Source: Anaerovorax sp. IOR16
GTDB taxonomy: Bacteria; Bacillota; Clostridia; Peptostreptococcales; Anaerovoracaceae
DNA length: 64,000 nucleotides
Direction: 5' to 3'
NCBI RefSeq assembly: GCF_017168145.1
Contig: NZ_JADQTL010000009.1
Location: forward strand, 1,182,799 to 1,246,798
The notes beneath the pieces were generated by a model. The model saw only the letters and a list, made by a program, of their open reading frames with translations. It made no database searches and was not told the origin of the DNA. This document shows, piece by piece, positions 19,787-28,384 of the stretch (the first letter of the stretch is position 1; each line of letters opens with the position of its first letter). Position numbers and translations under genes: made by a program.

Positions 19787-21442
19787 ATGGAAAACTTAAT
19801 ATTTAAAAACTTAAATCTCTCAGAAGAGGTTCAAAAAGCCTTGAATGAAATGGGTTTTGAAGAAGCAACACCAATTCAGTCTATGGCAATTCCACATGTA
19901 CTTGACGGAGAAGACATCATTGGTCAAGCACAAACAGGAACCGGAAAAACATGTGCTTTTGGTATTCCTGCAATTGAAAAAATTGATCCAGCAATTTCTG
20001 GAATACAAGTTCTTGCACTTTGCCCTACCAGAGAGCTTGCAATTCAAGTAGCAGAAGAGCTGCGTCATTTAACGAAATATAAAAAAGGGATTCAAATATT
20101 ACCAATTTATGGCGGGCAGTCTATTGATCGCCAGATTATGGCGCTAAAGAAAAAGCCGCAAATTATTATTGGTACACCTGGCCGTGTTATGGATCATATG
20201 CGTCGTCGTACTTTAAAGCTTTCTAATTTAAAAATGATTATTTTAGATGAAGCAGACGAAATGCTTAATATGGGATTCCGAGAAGACATCGATGTAATTT
20301 TACAGGATTTGCCAGAGAACAGACAAACTCTGCTTTTCTCTGCAACTATGCCAAAAGAAATTAAAGATTTAGCAAAACTCTATCAAAAAAATGCCATTCA
20401 TGTGCAAGCAGCCCACAAAGAATTAACTGTACCAAATATTGAACAATACTATTTAGAAGTTAGAGAATCTTCAAAACTAGAATTACTATGCCGCTTGATT
20501 GATGCGAAAAACGTAGAACTTGGTATCGTTTTCTGTAATACCAAACGAAGAGTGGATGAAGTGACTGCTTCCCTTCAAGCAAGAGGCTACTCTGCAGATG
20601 CACTTCACGGAGATATGAAACAGTCAGAACGTGATCGAGTTATGAATAAATTTCGAAAGCGCCTAATTGATATTTTGGTTGCAACAGATGTAGCTGCAAG
20701 AGGTATTGATGTTAACAACATTGATGCAGTTTTCAATTACGACATTCCAAGTGATGAAGAATATTATGTACACAGAATTGGAAGAACCGGACGTGCAGGA
20801 AAATCTGGTGTATCCTACTCCTTTGTCTTTGGAAGAGATATTTATAAGCTGAAAGACATCCAACGTTACACAAAAAGTGAGATTTTGCCGATGAAGCCAC
20901 CTACTATTTCCGATGTGGAAGAAGTACGCTTAAGTTTGGCAGCTGAAAAAGTAGTAAGAGCCTTAGAAAATGGAGGCTATTCAAAATATACACCAGTCAT
21001 TGAAAAGATTTTAGAAGATGCATATAACACCACAACTCTTGATATTGCTGCCGTATTGTTTCAAATGGCTTTTGAAGAGCTGGAAAGTCGGAATTATGAA
21101 CATTCCGATTTAGATGAACAGCATAGTCAATACGCGCGTGGAAATATGGTTCGCGTCTTCTTGAATGTAGGTTCAATGGACAAAATACAGCCCAAAAATA
21201 TTGTACAGGGCATTGCTTCTTTATCCACCATACCAGGCAAGCTCATTGGCTCGATTGATATTCATAAAAACTTTAGTTTTGTTGAATTGCCTAAGGATTA
21301 TGTGGATGAAGTAATGTATGCTATGCGAAATTTCACGCACCATGGCCGCAAAGTAACAATGGAAAAAGCCACAAAACGTCAGCGTAATAAAAGCAATAAC
21401 GGAAAAGAACGCCGTAATAAAAAAAAGCGATCTCAATATTAA
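19787..21442 (+). CDS. DEAD-box ATP-dependent RNA helicase (DeaD/DbpA-like)
   Basis: A 551-aa RNA helicase. The motifs appear in order: Q motif (ATPIQSMAIP), Walker A (AQTGTGKT), PTRELAIQ, TPGRVM, DEAD, SAT, and HRIGRTGRAG. A C-terminal DbpA-type RNA-binding domain (about 450-525) is followed by a basic tail rich in Lys/Arg/Asn. Such proteins remodel rRNA or mRNA, often in the cold. It is 18 bp after the permease gene and ends at a terminator, so the two may share a transcript. Confidence 0.94.
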   Translation: MENLIFKNLNLSEEVQKALNEMGFEEATPIQSMAIPHVLDGEDIIGQAQTGTGKTCAFGIPAIEKIDPAISGIQVLALCPTRELAIQVAEELRHLTKYKKGIQILPIYGGQSIDRQIMALKKKPQIIIGTPGRVMDHMRRRTLKLSNLKMIILDEADEMLNMGFREDIDVILQDLPENRQTLLFSATMPKEIKDLAKLYQKNAIHVQAAHKELTVPNIEQYYLEVRESSKLELLCRLIDAKNVELGIVFCNTKRRVDEVTASLQARGYSADALHGDMKQSERDRVMNKFRKRLIDILVATDVAARGIDVNNIDAVFNYDIPSDEEYYVHRIGRTGRAGKSGVSYSFVFGRDIYKLKDIQRYTKSEILPMKPPTISDVEEVRLSLAAEKVVRALENGGYSKYTPVIEKILEDAYNTTTLDIAAVLFQMAFEELESRNYEHSDLDEQHSQYARGNMVRVFLNVGSMDKIQPKNIVQGIASLSTIPGKLIGSIDIHKNFSFVELPKDYVDEVMYAMRNFTHHGRKVTMEKATKRQRNKSNNGKERRNKKKRSQY

Positions 21443-21446
21443 ATTT

Positions 21447-21486
21447 AAAAACCTCTTGTGTTCATATGAAACGCAAGAGGTTTTTT
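21447..21486 (+). terminator. Intrinsic terminator after the helicase gene
   Basis: AACCTCTTG...CAAGAGGTT stem with an inner GTTC/GAAC extension, followed by T6. Confidence 0.88.
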
Positions 21487-21594
21487 ATATTAATAACTCA
21501 AATAAAATTATTTATTTTTTTATATTATTATTGACCCCTCTCCTCTTCTATGAAAAAATATTAAGTAAGTTATAACATAAAATTGGAGGGCTTT

Positions 21595-22656
21595 ATGAAA
21601 AAAATATTCATTTTATTTCTTGCATTAATGATGATTTTTACACTTGTTGCTTGTACTTCTAATCCATCCAACAAAACGGACGAAAACAAATCAAGCACTA
21701 CTAAAAATAATTTGGATTGGACTTTGGGCTATCTAAATAAAGATATTTCAACTCTAAGAAAAGAAGTCAGCAACGGAACCTATAACAATGATTTTGGGCA
21801 AACCTTAAGCTATGATTACGATGGTTATACCATTTATTTTAGCACAACGGATGAAGGTTCCCTTAAAATGTACGAAGAAGATTTTAAACGTGCAGGCATT
21901 GATGAAAATGCAATCACATCAATTAGCTTAAATCTATCCAATGATTTATATGATGATGAAACTGAGACCATCTTCCGCTATCCAGAAATAAATATTTCTG
22001 GAATTCATTTTGGAATGGATATCAATGAATTAAAAAAATCCAATACTACGACTGATACATACTTTGTAGAATGCTATGATAATTCTTGCTATGCAAAAGA
22101 TGAAATAGTAGGGATTCAAATTGAGTCTCTAAAGAAATTAGATGTATTAAATGGAAAATATGCTTCAAAATTTGAAATGGAGCCTTTAGACAAGAACACA
22201 ACTATAAAAATCGTTCATTTAGGAATGACAAAAGAAGAGCTGATTTCTATCCTTGGTACAAATTACAAAGAAGAATCATACGAAGATGAATTTGAAGAAG
22301 ACGGCACATACACATCCCTTATATTTGATGGAATAACAGTAGGATTGAACGGAAAAAATCATACTGCAAACCATTTACTAATCTCTACCAACAAAATCTC
22401 TGCCAACTTAGGATTTTCTGTTGGGGATTCTGCTTTGGATGTATTAGAATATTGCGAAGAGCACTACCAACCTATTAAAAATCCACATGGCATAGAAAAC
22501 GAACTGCTTTTTGGTATATACGAAATAAAAAAAGGTATTGCAGTTCAATTAATTTTTAATAAATATGGAACTATAAACGCAATCGAAGATATAAAAGAAG
22601 ATACTGTAGTTCAGGAAATCATTCTATTAGATCCTAGTTATCTTTATGGAATTTAA
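21595..22656 (+). CDS. Putative lipoprotein with repeated short-motif domains
   Basis: The 353-aa product has a lipoprotein signal (KKIFILFLALMMIFTLVAC) with lipobox LVAC and a Ser/Thr/Asn/Lys linker, so it should be tethered to the outer face of the membrane. Three spaced motifs recur: GIHFGMDINELKKS (about 136), IVHLGMTKEELISILG (about 206) and LGFSVGDSALDVLEY (about 272); a weaker LGYLNKDISTLRKEV is near 44. The GM-x-x-EEL-x-x-LG type resembles SmpA/BLIP-like folds. Function is unknown. ATG 21595 follows GGAGGG; the TTG at 21583 is less likely. Confidence 0.75.
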   Translation: MKKIFILFLALMMIFTLVACTSNPSNKTDENKSSTTKNNLDWTLGYLNKDISTLRKEVSNGTYNNDFGQTLSYDYDGYTIYFSTTDEGSLKMYEEDFKRAGIDENAITSISLNLSNDLYDDETETIFRYPEINISGIHFGMDINELKKSNTTTDTYFVECYDNSCYAKDEIVGIQIESLKKLDVLNGKYASKFEMEPLDKNTTIKIVHLGMTKEELISILGTNYKEESYEDEFEEDGTYTSLIFDGITVGLNGKNHTANHLLISTNKISANLGFSVGDSALDVLEYCEEHYQPIKNPHGIENELLFGIYEIKKGIAVQLIFNKYGTINAIEDIKEDTVVQEIILLDPSYLYGI

Positions 22657-22667
22657 CGATTAAGACA

Positions 22668-22726
22668 AAAGCCTTCATTCATAAACCGTCTGCCACCAGG
22701 ACTACCCGTTTATGAATAAAGGCTTT
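22668..22726. terminator. Bidirectional terminator, 19-bp stem with long loop
   Basis: AAAGCCTTCATTCATAAAC pairs with GTTTATGAATAAAGGCTTT with one mismatch, around a 21-nt loop. It lies between the convergent lipoprotein gene and the repeat-protein gene. Confidence 0.8.
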
Positions 22727-22728
22727 AT

Positions 22729-23790
22729 TTATTTACGTACTATTTGTTTACGATTCTCTTTTTTTACTGCTTTTAATTTATCTCCGCGAAGTGGTTTGTA
22801 ACCAATTTGATACAGTGTATTTGACCATGTACCACAAAAAACTATTAAGTGCTGTACTATTTCTTTTGAAATTTCTTCCTTTATCGGTGCTCTACCAAGT
22901 TCTTCCGCTTTTTTCTTTAAATAAACAAGATATTTTCTAGCTTTTTGATCTAAATTTAATACTCTGTATAAACTGTCTTGCAAAATCTCCTTGTGCGGTC
23001 GATTTTGGATCTGATCTTTTTCATCCAAATACGAACTAGAAAAAGGAGAAATTTTCGTAACTGGCTCTAAACCAATCTGAAATAATACATTACGCCAAGA
23101 ACCACATCGTTGCCTCAATTTTGTTCTGATGTCTGAATTAATTTCCACTTTTAAAGGGGCTCTGCCTAACTCGATTGCTTTTTTTTGAATATCTTTCAAC
23201 AGTAATAGATATTCTTCCTCCAAATCAGGAATGCGATTTACTACTTTTTTTCTCATCCAATTCCGATTTACGCCAGCGGCTCGTAAAACCTCTGCCCAAG
23301 TCTTAAAATACCTCTTTAGTGCTTCACAAGCTTCCGGCATTTCAATCGCATGAGGCGGACGTTCCAATTCTAAAGCAAGCTCTTTTACTTTTTTTAGCCA
23401 GTATTCATAACTTTGACGTTCCTCAAGCATTGCTTCTACCGTCTTTCCTGATTTTCCCGCACTTCTTGAAAGTCCTGCTTTTTCAAGTGCATAAGGCCAT
23501 TTTTGAAAACGATTTCGGATATAAAATCGATAGATCCAAAAAACTTCTTTTTGCGCCGGAGAATGTCCAAGTCTTTTTGCTTCCTGCCTCAACAAGTCCA
23601 AAAGTTCACCATCTGAAAAACTAAGATAAATTGCTTGCCCCATTGAAGAGCTTGTTGAAAAATTCTTAAAAATAAGAGAATTTTTATTGTCTTTTCCATA
23701 ATCTAAATTTTGAGAAGTAATTGCTTTTTCTGCAATCTTCCTTAAAATTGCTTTACTCTTCTGCACTTCCTTTAAAGTCAACGTCCGCAT
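22729..23790 (-). CDS. Protein with four homing-endonuclease-associated-like repeats, no nuclease domain
   Basis: A 353-aa basic protein. Four units share the pattern L-x6-A-x2-LGR-x-P-x(n)-FGSW-x3-L-x2-AG: about 61-107 (LGHSP...ALEKAGL), 130-173 (LERPP...FKTWAEVLRAAGV), 194-243 (LGRAP...CGSWRNVLFQIGL) and 287-333 (LGRAP...CGTWSNTLYQIGY). This resembles the homing endonuclease-associated (HNH) repeat, probably a small DNA-binding module. I find no HNH, GIY-YIG or LAGLIDADG motif. The gene starts 34 bp after nrdJ with GGAGG before ATG 23790, so it is likely cotranscribed with it. Function is unknown. Confidence 0.75.
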   Translation of the reverse strand: MRTLTLKEVQKSKAILRKIAEKAITSQNLDYGKDNKNSLIFKNFSTSSSMGQAIYLSFSDGELLDLLRQEAKRLGHSPAQKEVFWIYRFYIRNRFQKWPYALEKAGLSRSAGKSGKTVEAMLEERQSYEYWLKKVKELALELERPPHAIEMPEACEALKRYFKTWAEVLRAAGVNRNWMRKKVVNRIPDLEEEYLLLLKDIQKKAIELGRAPLKVEINSDIRTKLRQRCGSWRNVLFQIGLEPVTKISPFSSSYLDEKDQIQNRPHKEILQDSLYRVLNLDQKARKYLVYLKKKAEELGRAPIKEEISKEIVQHLIVFCGTWSNTLYQIGYKPLRGDKLKAVKKENRKQIVRK

Positions 23791-23824
23791 ATCATCCTCC
23801 AATTAATGACTGCATAGTTCTATA

Positions 23825-26179
23825 TTAACGAATCGGACAAACACCTGCTTCACAGCCTTCATTTCCGATGTCATACTGTACTTCTTCTTTTTCATATTTA
23901 CTAATTAAAGATGGTACAAACGGATTCATTTCCTTTTTTCGCTGTTCATATTCTTCTTTAGTTATCGCTTCAAAAGGTAAAAGTTCATAGAAATTATCTT
24001 CGAAGGATAAGAAAGATAAAGCAACCGTATCCTCCCAGTTTTCCCAAACCCATTCCTCTACATCATCCCATTCGTTATCACGCACATGTACAGTAATGGA
24101 ACAGTTATGTTCAACATAATGGGTCATAAACATTTTATAGATTTCTAATTGCTCAATTGCACTAACATCTGCCTTAAATTTGCCTTCTGGTGCCTTTATA
24201 GGAAACTCTACGACTTTTGTAACACAGGTTTCTCTATCCTGCCCAACTTCTGGGTATACTGGATATTCAAGTTCTTCACAAACCTTCGTTAATGGATCAT
24301 CGCTGCTGATTCGAATTCTTCTTACGAAATATGGTGCATGTGAAAAATGAACACCACTTGACACAACAGGAAGCAAACTTAAAGTGCCTTCCGGCTTTAT
24401 CGTAGTAACAAGAAGTGGCGCTTTCATACCCAATTCCTTTGCATATTCTTCTGAAGCCTTTCGTGCTGTTTCTCTCAAATCCTTTAACAAGGCGATTTGA
24501 TCTTCCTTGCTATAATTCATTGCATTGACCATATCCTGCCACCCTGTTAACGAACAACCCAACAGCTTATCTCTCTGTTGTACGGCATTCCATTCCGGTA
24601 TTTCAAGTTCGGTACAGGTCATTCGATAGCCAGCCCTTGCAGAAAGTCGTTGTGCTTCCATTAAACCTTTATAATCCAGAGTATTATCCTCTCTTACAAA
24701 GGCCATTACATTCACTGTGGTTAAATTACAAAGTCCCTTAGAATCAAGAAGGATTTCCGCACAAGGATTTACCCCTGCAAAATTCGGTCGTCGCTTTAAC
24801 CCAGCCTCTTCATTTACCCATCCAGGTTCACCAGAATAACGCATTTGCTGCAAATGCCAGTGAAGCTGTTCTCTAGTAGGCTTTGTTGTATAGTAAATGG
24901 AATTATTGCTCATCTGACGATGAGAGATTTCTTGATCAATAACCCACTTTTCATCTACCTTCTTATAAAGATCACTCTTTGCCTGGATACATTCTTTATC
25001 ATCTTGATCAATCAAAACAATTTCTGCAGTACGGCGTACACCTCCAACTACCACATTTTCACCAATAACATTTGCGATATCTAAACAATCAATTGGTTTA
25101 AACTTAATTTTATTAGTAGTAGAACGGTGTCCTGCCTTTTCAATTACTTTATTAATTTTAATAAACATATTCTTCATACTGGAGTGACCGCTGGCAGTTC
25201 CTCCAAATGTTTTAAGTTTTTCACCTTTGGCTCTTACATGGTCATAATTTAAAATAATCGTTTTGATTTTACGATATTCCGTACTATAAAGCACTTTTAA
25301 ATAATAATCTAAAGATTGTACCCAACCTTCCTTACTATCTCCGATTGTAATCTTTACAGTATCATTATGTGTAAATTCAAGTGCAGTACTGTCTTGACGT
25401 AAGCTTTTCAAAACAGGAGTATACGATTCATGAATGATTTCCACATCCGTTCTAACCGGCGGAAGCTTTTCCACATCAGACTTTAAAATACGTATCCCGA
25501 CACCCGAACCAACCATTAATAAATAAAATACATCACGGAAAGAAGCAAAACTATCAATTACCTGAAACGAGCAATTGAAATTTGACATAGGATAGTACTT
25601 AGATACGTCTGTACTCCCTACCCAAAACGTTCTTCCGGATAAAAACTGTTTTAAATCATATACATTTCGATATAGTTTTTCTGCTTCTTCTTTTGAGGTA
25701 GGAATAAGACTGCAATTATATTCCACCGAACGTCTTACCGTTTCCCACCAGTACTCTCGACGCATTTCTTCCGGCATCCAACGTGAATACGTTCGGTAAT
25801 AAACAAAATTCCCTAATTGACTCATCGGAGATGGCTTGTGTTTATATTTACTGACAAATTCTTCGGAAATAACTCTCCCATCACGACGTTTTCTAGCATC
25901 TCTTGTTTTATCTCTTTCATAGCGATAAATAATAAACTTTTTCGCTGCATCTTTTCTTTCACTTGCCATTAAAAAGTCTTCAACCAAATCTTGAATGTCT
26001 TCGACATTTACTCTTCTTTCTGACTTTTCAACTTGTTTTAAAATAGCAGAAGCAATATTTTCTGCTAAAGTAGTATCTACCCCCAGCCTTGTTTCCATCA
26101 TGGCGTTTTCAATGGCATTTTTAATTTTTTTTCCATTAAAATCGACTTCTGTGCCATCTCTTTTTATTACCGTCTTCAT
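23825..26179 (-). CDS. nrdJ: Adenosylcobalamin-dependent ribonucleoside-triphosphate reductase (class II)
   Basis: The 784-aa enzyme makes dNTPs from NTPs using a B12-generated thiyl radical. It has an N-terminal ATP-cone (1-90) and a ten-stranded barrel with the redox cysteine in SNFNCSF. The radical site NPCAE and its partner cysteine 11 residues later (SKGLC) match the spacing of C408/C419 in the monomeric Lactobacillus enzyme. A C-terminal CEAGVC pair accepts electrons from thioredoxin. The promoter upstream carries two NrdR boxes. No B12 riboswitch is seen. The gene for the repeat protein follows directly. Confidence 0.94.
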   Translation of the reverse strand: MKTVIKRDGTEVDFNGKKIKNAIENAMMETRLGVDTTLAENIASAILKQVEKSERRVNVEDIQDLVEDFLMASERKDAAKKFIIYRYERDKTRDARKRRDGRVISEEFVSKYKHKPSPMSQLGNFVYYRTYSRWMPEEMRREYWWETVRRSVEYNCSLIPTSKEEAEKLYRNVYDLKQFLSGRTFWVGSTDVSKYYPMSNFNCSFQVIDSFASFRDVFYLLMVGSGVGIRILKSDVEKLPPVRTDVEIIHESYTPVLKSLRQDSTALEFTHNDTVKITIGDSKEGWVQSLDYYLKVLYSTEYRKIKTIILNYDHVRAKGEKLKTFGGTASGHSSMKNMFIKINKVIEKAGHRSTTNKIKFKPIDCLDIANVIGENVVVGGVRRTAEIVLIDQDDKECIQAKSDLYKKVDEKWVIDQEISHRQMSNNSIYYTTKPTREQLHWHLQQMRYSGEPGWVNEEAGLKRRPNFAGVNPCAEILLDSKGLCNLTTVNVMAFVREDNTLDYKGLMEAQRLSARAGYRMTCTELEIPEWNAVQQRDKLLGCSLTGWQDMVNAMNYSKEDQIALLKDLRETARKASEEYAKELGMKAPLLVTTIKPEGTLSLLPVVSSGVHFSHAPYFVRRIRISSDDPLTKVCEELEYPVYPEVGQDRETCVTKVVEFPIKAPEGKFKADVSAIEQLEIYKMFMTHYVEHNCSITVHVRDNEWDDVEEWVWENWEDTVALSFLSFEDNFYELLPFEAITKEEYEQRKKEMNPFVPSLISKYEKEEVQYDIGNEGCEAGVCPIR

Positions 26180-26254
26180 GTTATCCTCCTTGTAAACGTC
26201 TTAGATTTCAACAAAAGGTACCCTTCTCCCAAAACCGTTATAACAATTCATTCA

Positions 26255-26270
26255 TCCCTATATATGGTGA
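26255..26270. promoter_or_regulatory. NrdR box 1 of nrdJ
   Basis: CCTATATATGGTGA matches the NrdR box core (C-W-A-T-A-T-A-T-W-G-T-G) except for one position. It lies just downstream of the inferred nrdJ transcription start. Confidence 0.72.
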
Positions 26271-26285
26271 CGCATTTAATGACTT

Positions 26286-26301
26286 CCCCATTATATAGTA
26301 T
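26286..26301. promoter_or_regulatory. NrdR box 2 of nrdJ, overlapping the -10
   Basis: CCCATTATATAGTAT matches the NrdR box with two deviations and contains the inverted TATAAT. Its centre is exactly 31 bp from that of box 1, the three-turn spacing known for paired NrdR boxes. Confidence 0.72.
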
Positions 26302-26318
26302 CTTAATCATTATTTCAA
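26290..26318 (-). promoter_or_regulatory. Sigma-A promoter of nrdJ
   Basis: On the minus strand TTGAAA (26313-26318), a 17-nt spacer and TATAAT (26290-26295). The transcript starts near 26283 with a leader of about 100 nt. Confidence 0.8.
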
Positions 26319-26372
26319 CCGTTATTCATTCAAAGATTTGAGTTTTTTTTATGAATATAATACCTTCTCCTC

Positions 26373-26401
26373 TTTACAAGAAAAGATAAAAAACGTATAA
26401 T
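26373..26401 (+). promoter_or_regulatory. Sigma-A promoter of the acn-icd-gntR operon
   Basis: TTTACA (26373-26378), 17-nt spacer, TATAAT (26396-26401), with the operator palindrome immediately after. Confidence 0.8.
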
Positions 26402-26410
26402 TGTATACAA
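26401..26410. promoter_or_regulatory. Probable GntR/FCD operator
   Basis: Perfect palindrome TTGTATACAA at the transcription start of acn. The same sequence type is bound by FCD-class GntR regulators such as MatR. The likely binder here is the regulator encoded at 29534 in the same operon. Confidence 0.65.
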
Positions 26411-26449
26411 GTAAACAAACTGACTAATTTAGATAAGGAGAAAATTGTA

Positions 26450-28372
26450 ATGGGGAAAACTTTAGCCTATAAAATACTGGAAAATCATCTTATTAACGGT
26501 CAGATGATTCCCGGTGAAGAAATAACCATCAAAATGGATCAAACACTAACACAAGATTCCACTGGTACCATGGTATATCTGCAACTTGAAGCTATGGATG
26601 TTGAAAAAATCAAAACGGAACTATCCGTAGCCTATATTGATCACAATACATTGCAGACTGGTTTTGAGAATGCCGATGATCATGCATTTATAAAGAGCGT
26701 TGCAAAACGTCATGGCGTTTTGTTTTCGAAGCCAGGCAATGGGATTTGTCATCAGCTTCATTTAGAAAGCTTTGGTATTCCGGGCAAAACTCTTTTAGGT
26801 TCAGACAGTCACACACCAACCGGAGGCGGACTTGGCATGATAGCAATCGGTGCTGGCGGACTTGATGTTGCCGTTGCTATGGCAAAAGGAACCTATAGTC
26901 TTACCGTTCCAAGTGTAATCGGTGTTAAGCTTACCGGCAGCCTTCGCCCTTGGGTTTCCGCAAAGGATGTTATTTTATATGTACTGCAGAAACTTACCGT
27001 AAAAGGTGGCGTTGGTAAAATTGTAGAATATTTTGGAGACGGTGTTGCTAACTTAAGTGTTACGGATCGTGCAACGATTACAAATATGGGGGCTGAACTT
27101 GGTGCAACTACTTCTGTATTCCCAAGTGATGATAATACAAAAGCATTTTTAGCATCGCAAGGTAGAGAAAAGGATTACGTAGAAATGACGGCAGATAAAG
27201 ATGCAGTTTATGATGAAATATTAGAAGTAAACCTTTCTGAGCTTGTTCCTTTAGCAGCAAAACCTCATAGTCCAGACAATGTAGATACAATAGGAAATAT
27301 TGGCCCAATTGCAATCAATCAAGTTGCCATTGGAAGCTGTACGAACTCTTCCTATACAGATCTTATGAAGGTTGCCTCCATACTTAAGGGAAAACATGTT
27401 CACGAAAATGTAAGCCTTGTTATTTCACCAGGTTCCAGCAAGATTTTAAGCAAACTCGCACAAAATGGCGCTTTGGCTGATATGATTGAAGCAGGTGCTC
27501 GTATCATTGAAAATGCTTGCGGTCCATGCATTGGTATGGGACAGTCTCCGCAATCGGGAGGTGTTTCCTTACGTACCTTTAATCGTAACTTTAAAGGCAG
27601 AAGCGGTACTGCAGATGCTTCGGTATACCTAGTCAGTCCAGAAACTGCAGCAATCTCTGCAATTACAGGACATTTAACCGATGGTATGACAACAGGAGCT
27701 GCACTTCCTGAAATCAAAGCAGAAACCTTCCACAGCAATGACAGCTTTATGGTATATCCAAAAGGGGAAAACAAAAATGATATTTCCGTGGCAATGGGAC
27801 CAAACATTAAACCATTTCCTCAAAATACAAGATTAAAAAATAAGATTTCCGGTACCATAGTACTAAAAACAGGAAATAACATTACAACTGATGATATCAT
27901 GCCGTCAGACTCACGTTTACTGCCTTATCGCTCAAACATTCCGCATCTGTCGAATTACTGTTTCGAAAAAATTGATCCGGAATTTCCTGCTCGTTGCAAG
28001 GAAGCAAAAGATGGTATTATAATCGGTGGTGAAAATTATGGACAAGGTTCCAGTCGTGAACATGCAGCTTTGGTTCCTCTTTATCTTGGAATCCGTTTTG
28101 TCGTTGCAAAGTCCTTCGCAAGAATCCATCGTTCTAATTTAATCAATAGTGGTATTCTTCCTTTAGTATTTGAAGATCCTGCTGATTATAAAGACTTTGA
28201 ACTTGGTCAAGAACTGGTAATTGAAAATGCAGCTGTACAAATCAAAAGCTCAACTGTCATTCTTAAAAATCAGTCTACTGGAAAAGAATATACGTTACTC
28301 GCTCACCTCTCTGATCTAGAAATTGAAATGATTTTAGCTGGTGGAAAAATAAGTCAAATTAAAGGAAAATAA
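26450..28372 (+). CDS. acn: Aconitate hydratase
   Basis: A 640-aa aconitase isomerising citrate to isocitrate. The three [4Fe-4S] ligands are in GSCTNSS and in ACGPCIGMG, and the swivel-domain active site is NYGQGSSREHAALVPLYLG. The length is that of the short mitochondrial-like/clostridial type, not the roughly 900-aa AcnA. AAGGAG precedes the ATG. Isocitrate dehydrogenase follows after 12 bp, so the pair forms the oxidative branch from citrate to 2-oxoglutarate, probably for glutamate synthesis in an anaerobe. Confidence 0.94.
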   Translation: MGKTLAYKILENHLINGQMIPGEEITIKMDQTLTQDSTGTMVYLQLEAMDVEKIKTELSVAYIDHNTLQTGFENADDHAFIKSVAKRHGVLFSKPGNGICHQLHLESFGIPGKTLLGSDSHTPTGGGLGMIAIGAGGLDVAVAMAKGTYSLTVPSVIGVKLTGSLRPWVSAKDVILYVLQKLTVKGGVGKIVEYFGDGVANLSVTDRATITNMGAELGATTSVFPSDDNTKAFLASQGREKDYVEMTADKDAVYDEILEVNLSELVPLAAKPHSPDNVDTIGNIGPIAINQVAIGSCTNSSYTDLMKVASILKGKHVHENVSLVISPGSSKILSKLAQNGALADMIEAGARIIENACGPCIGMGQSPQSGGVSLRTFNRNFKGRSGTADASVYLVSPETAAISAITGHLTDGMTTGAALPEIKAETFHSNDSFMVYPKGENKNDISVAMGPNIKPFPQNTRLKNKISGTIVLKTGNNITTDDIMPSDSRLLPYRSNIPHLSNYCFEKIDPEFPARCKEAKDGIIIGGENYGQGSSREHAALVPLYLGIRFVVAKSFARIHRSNLINSGILPLVFEDPADYKDFELGQELVIENAAVQIKSSTVILKNQSTGKEYTLLAHLSDLEIEMILAGGKISQIKGK

Positions 28373-28384
28373 GGAGGTGCTCCA

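Noticed and set aside
26180-26449. Possible cobalamin riboswitch before nrdJ
   Set aside because: No B12-box-like sequence or suitable stems; the leader is about 100 nt and the NrdR boxes explain control.
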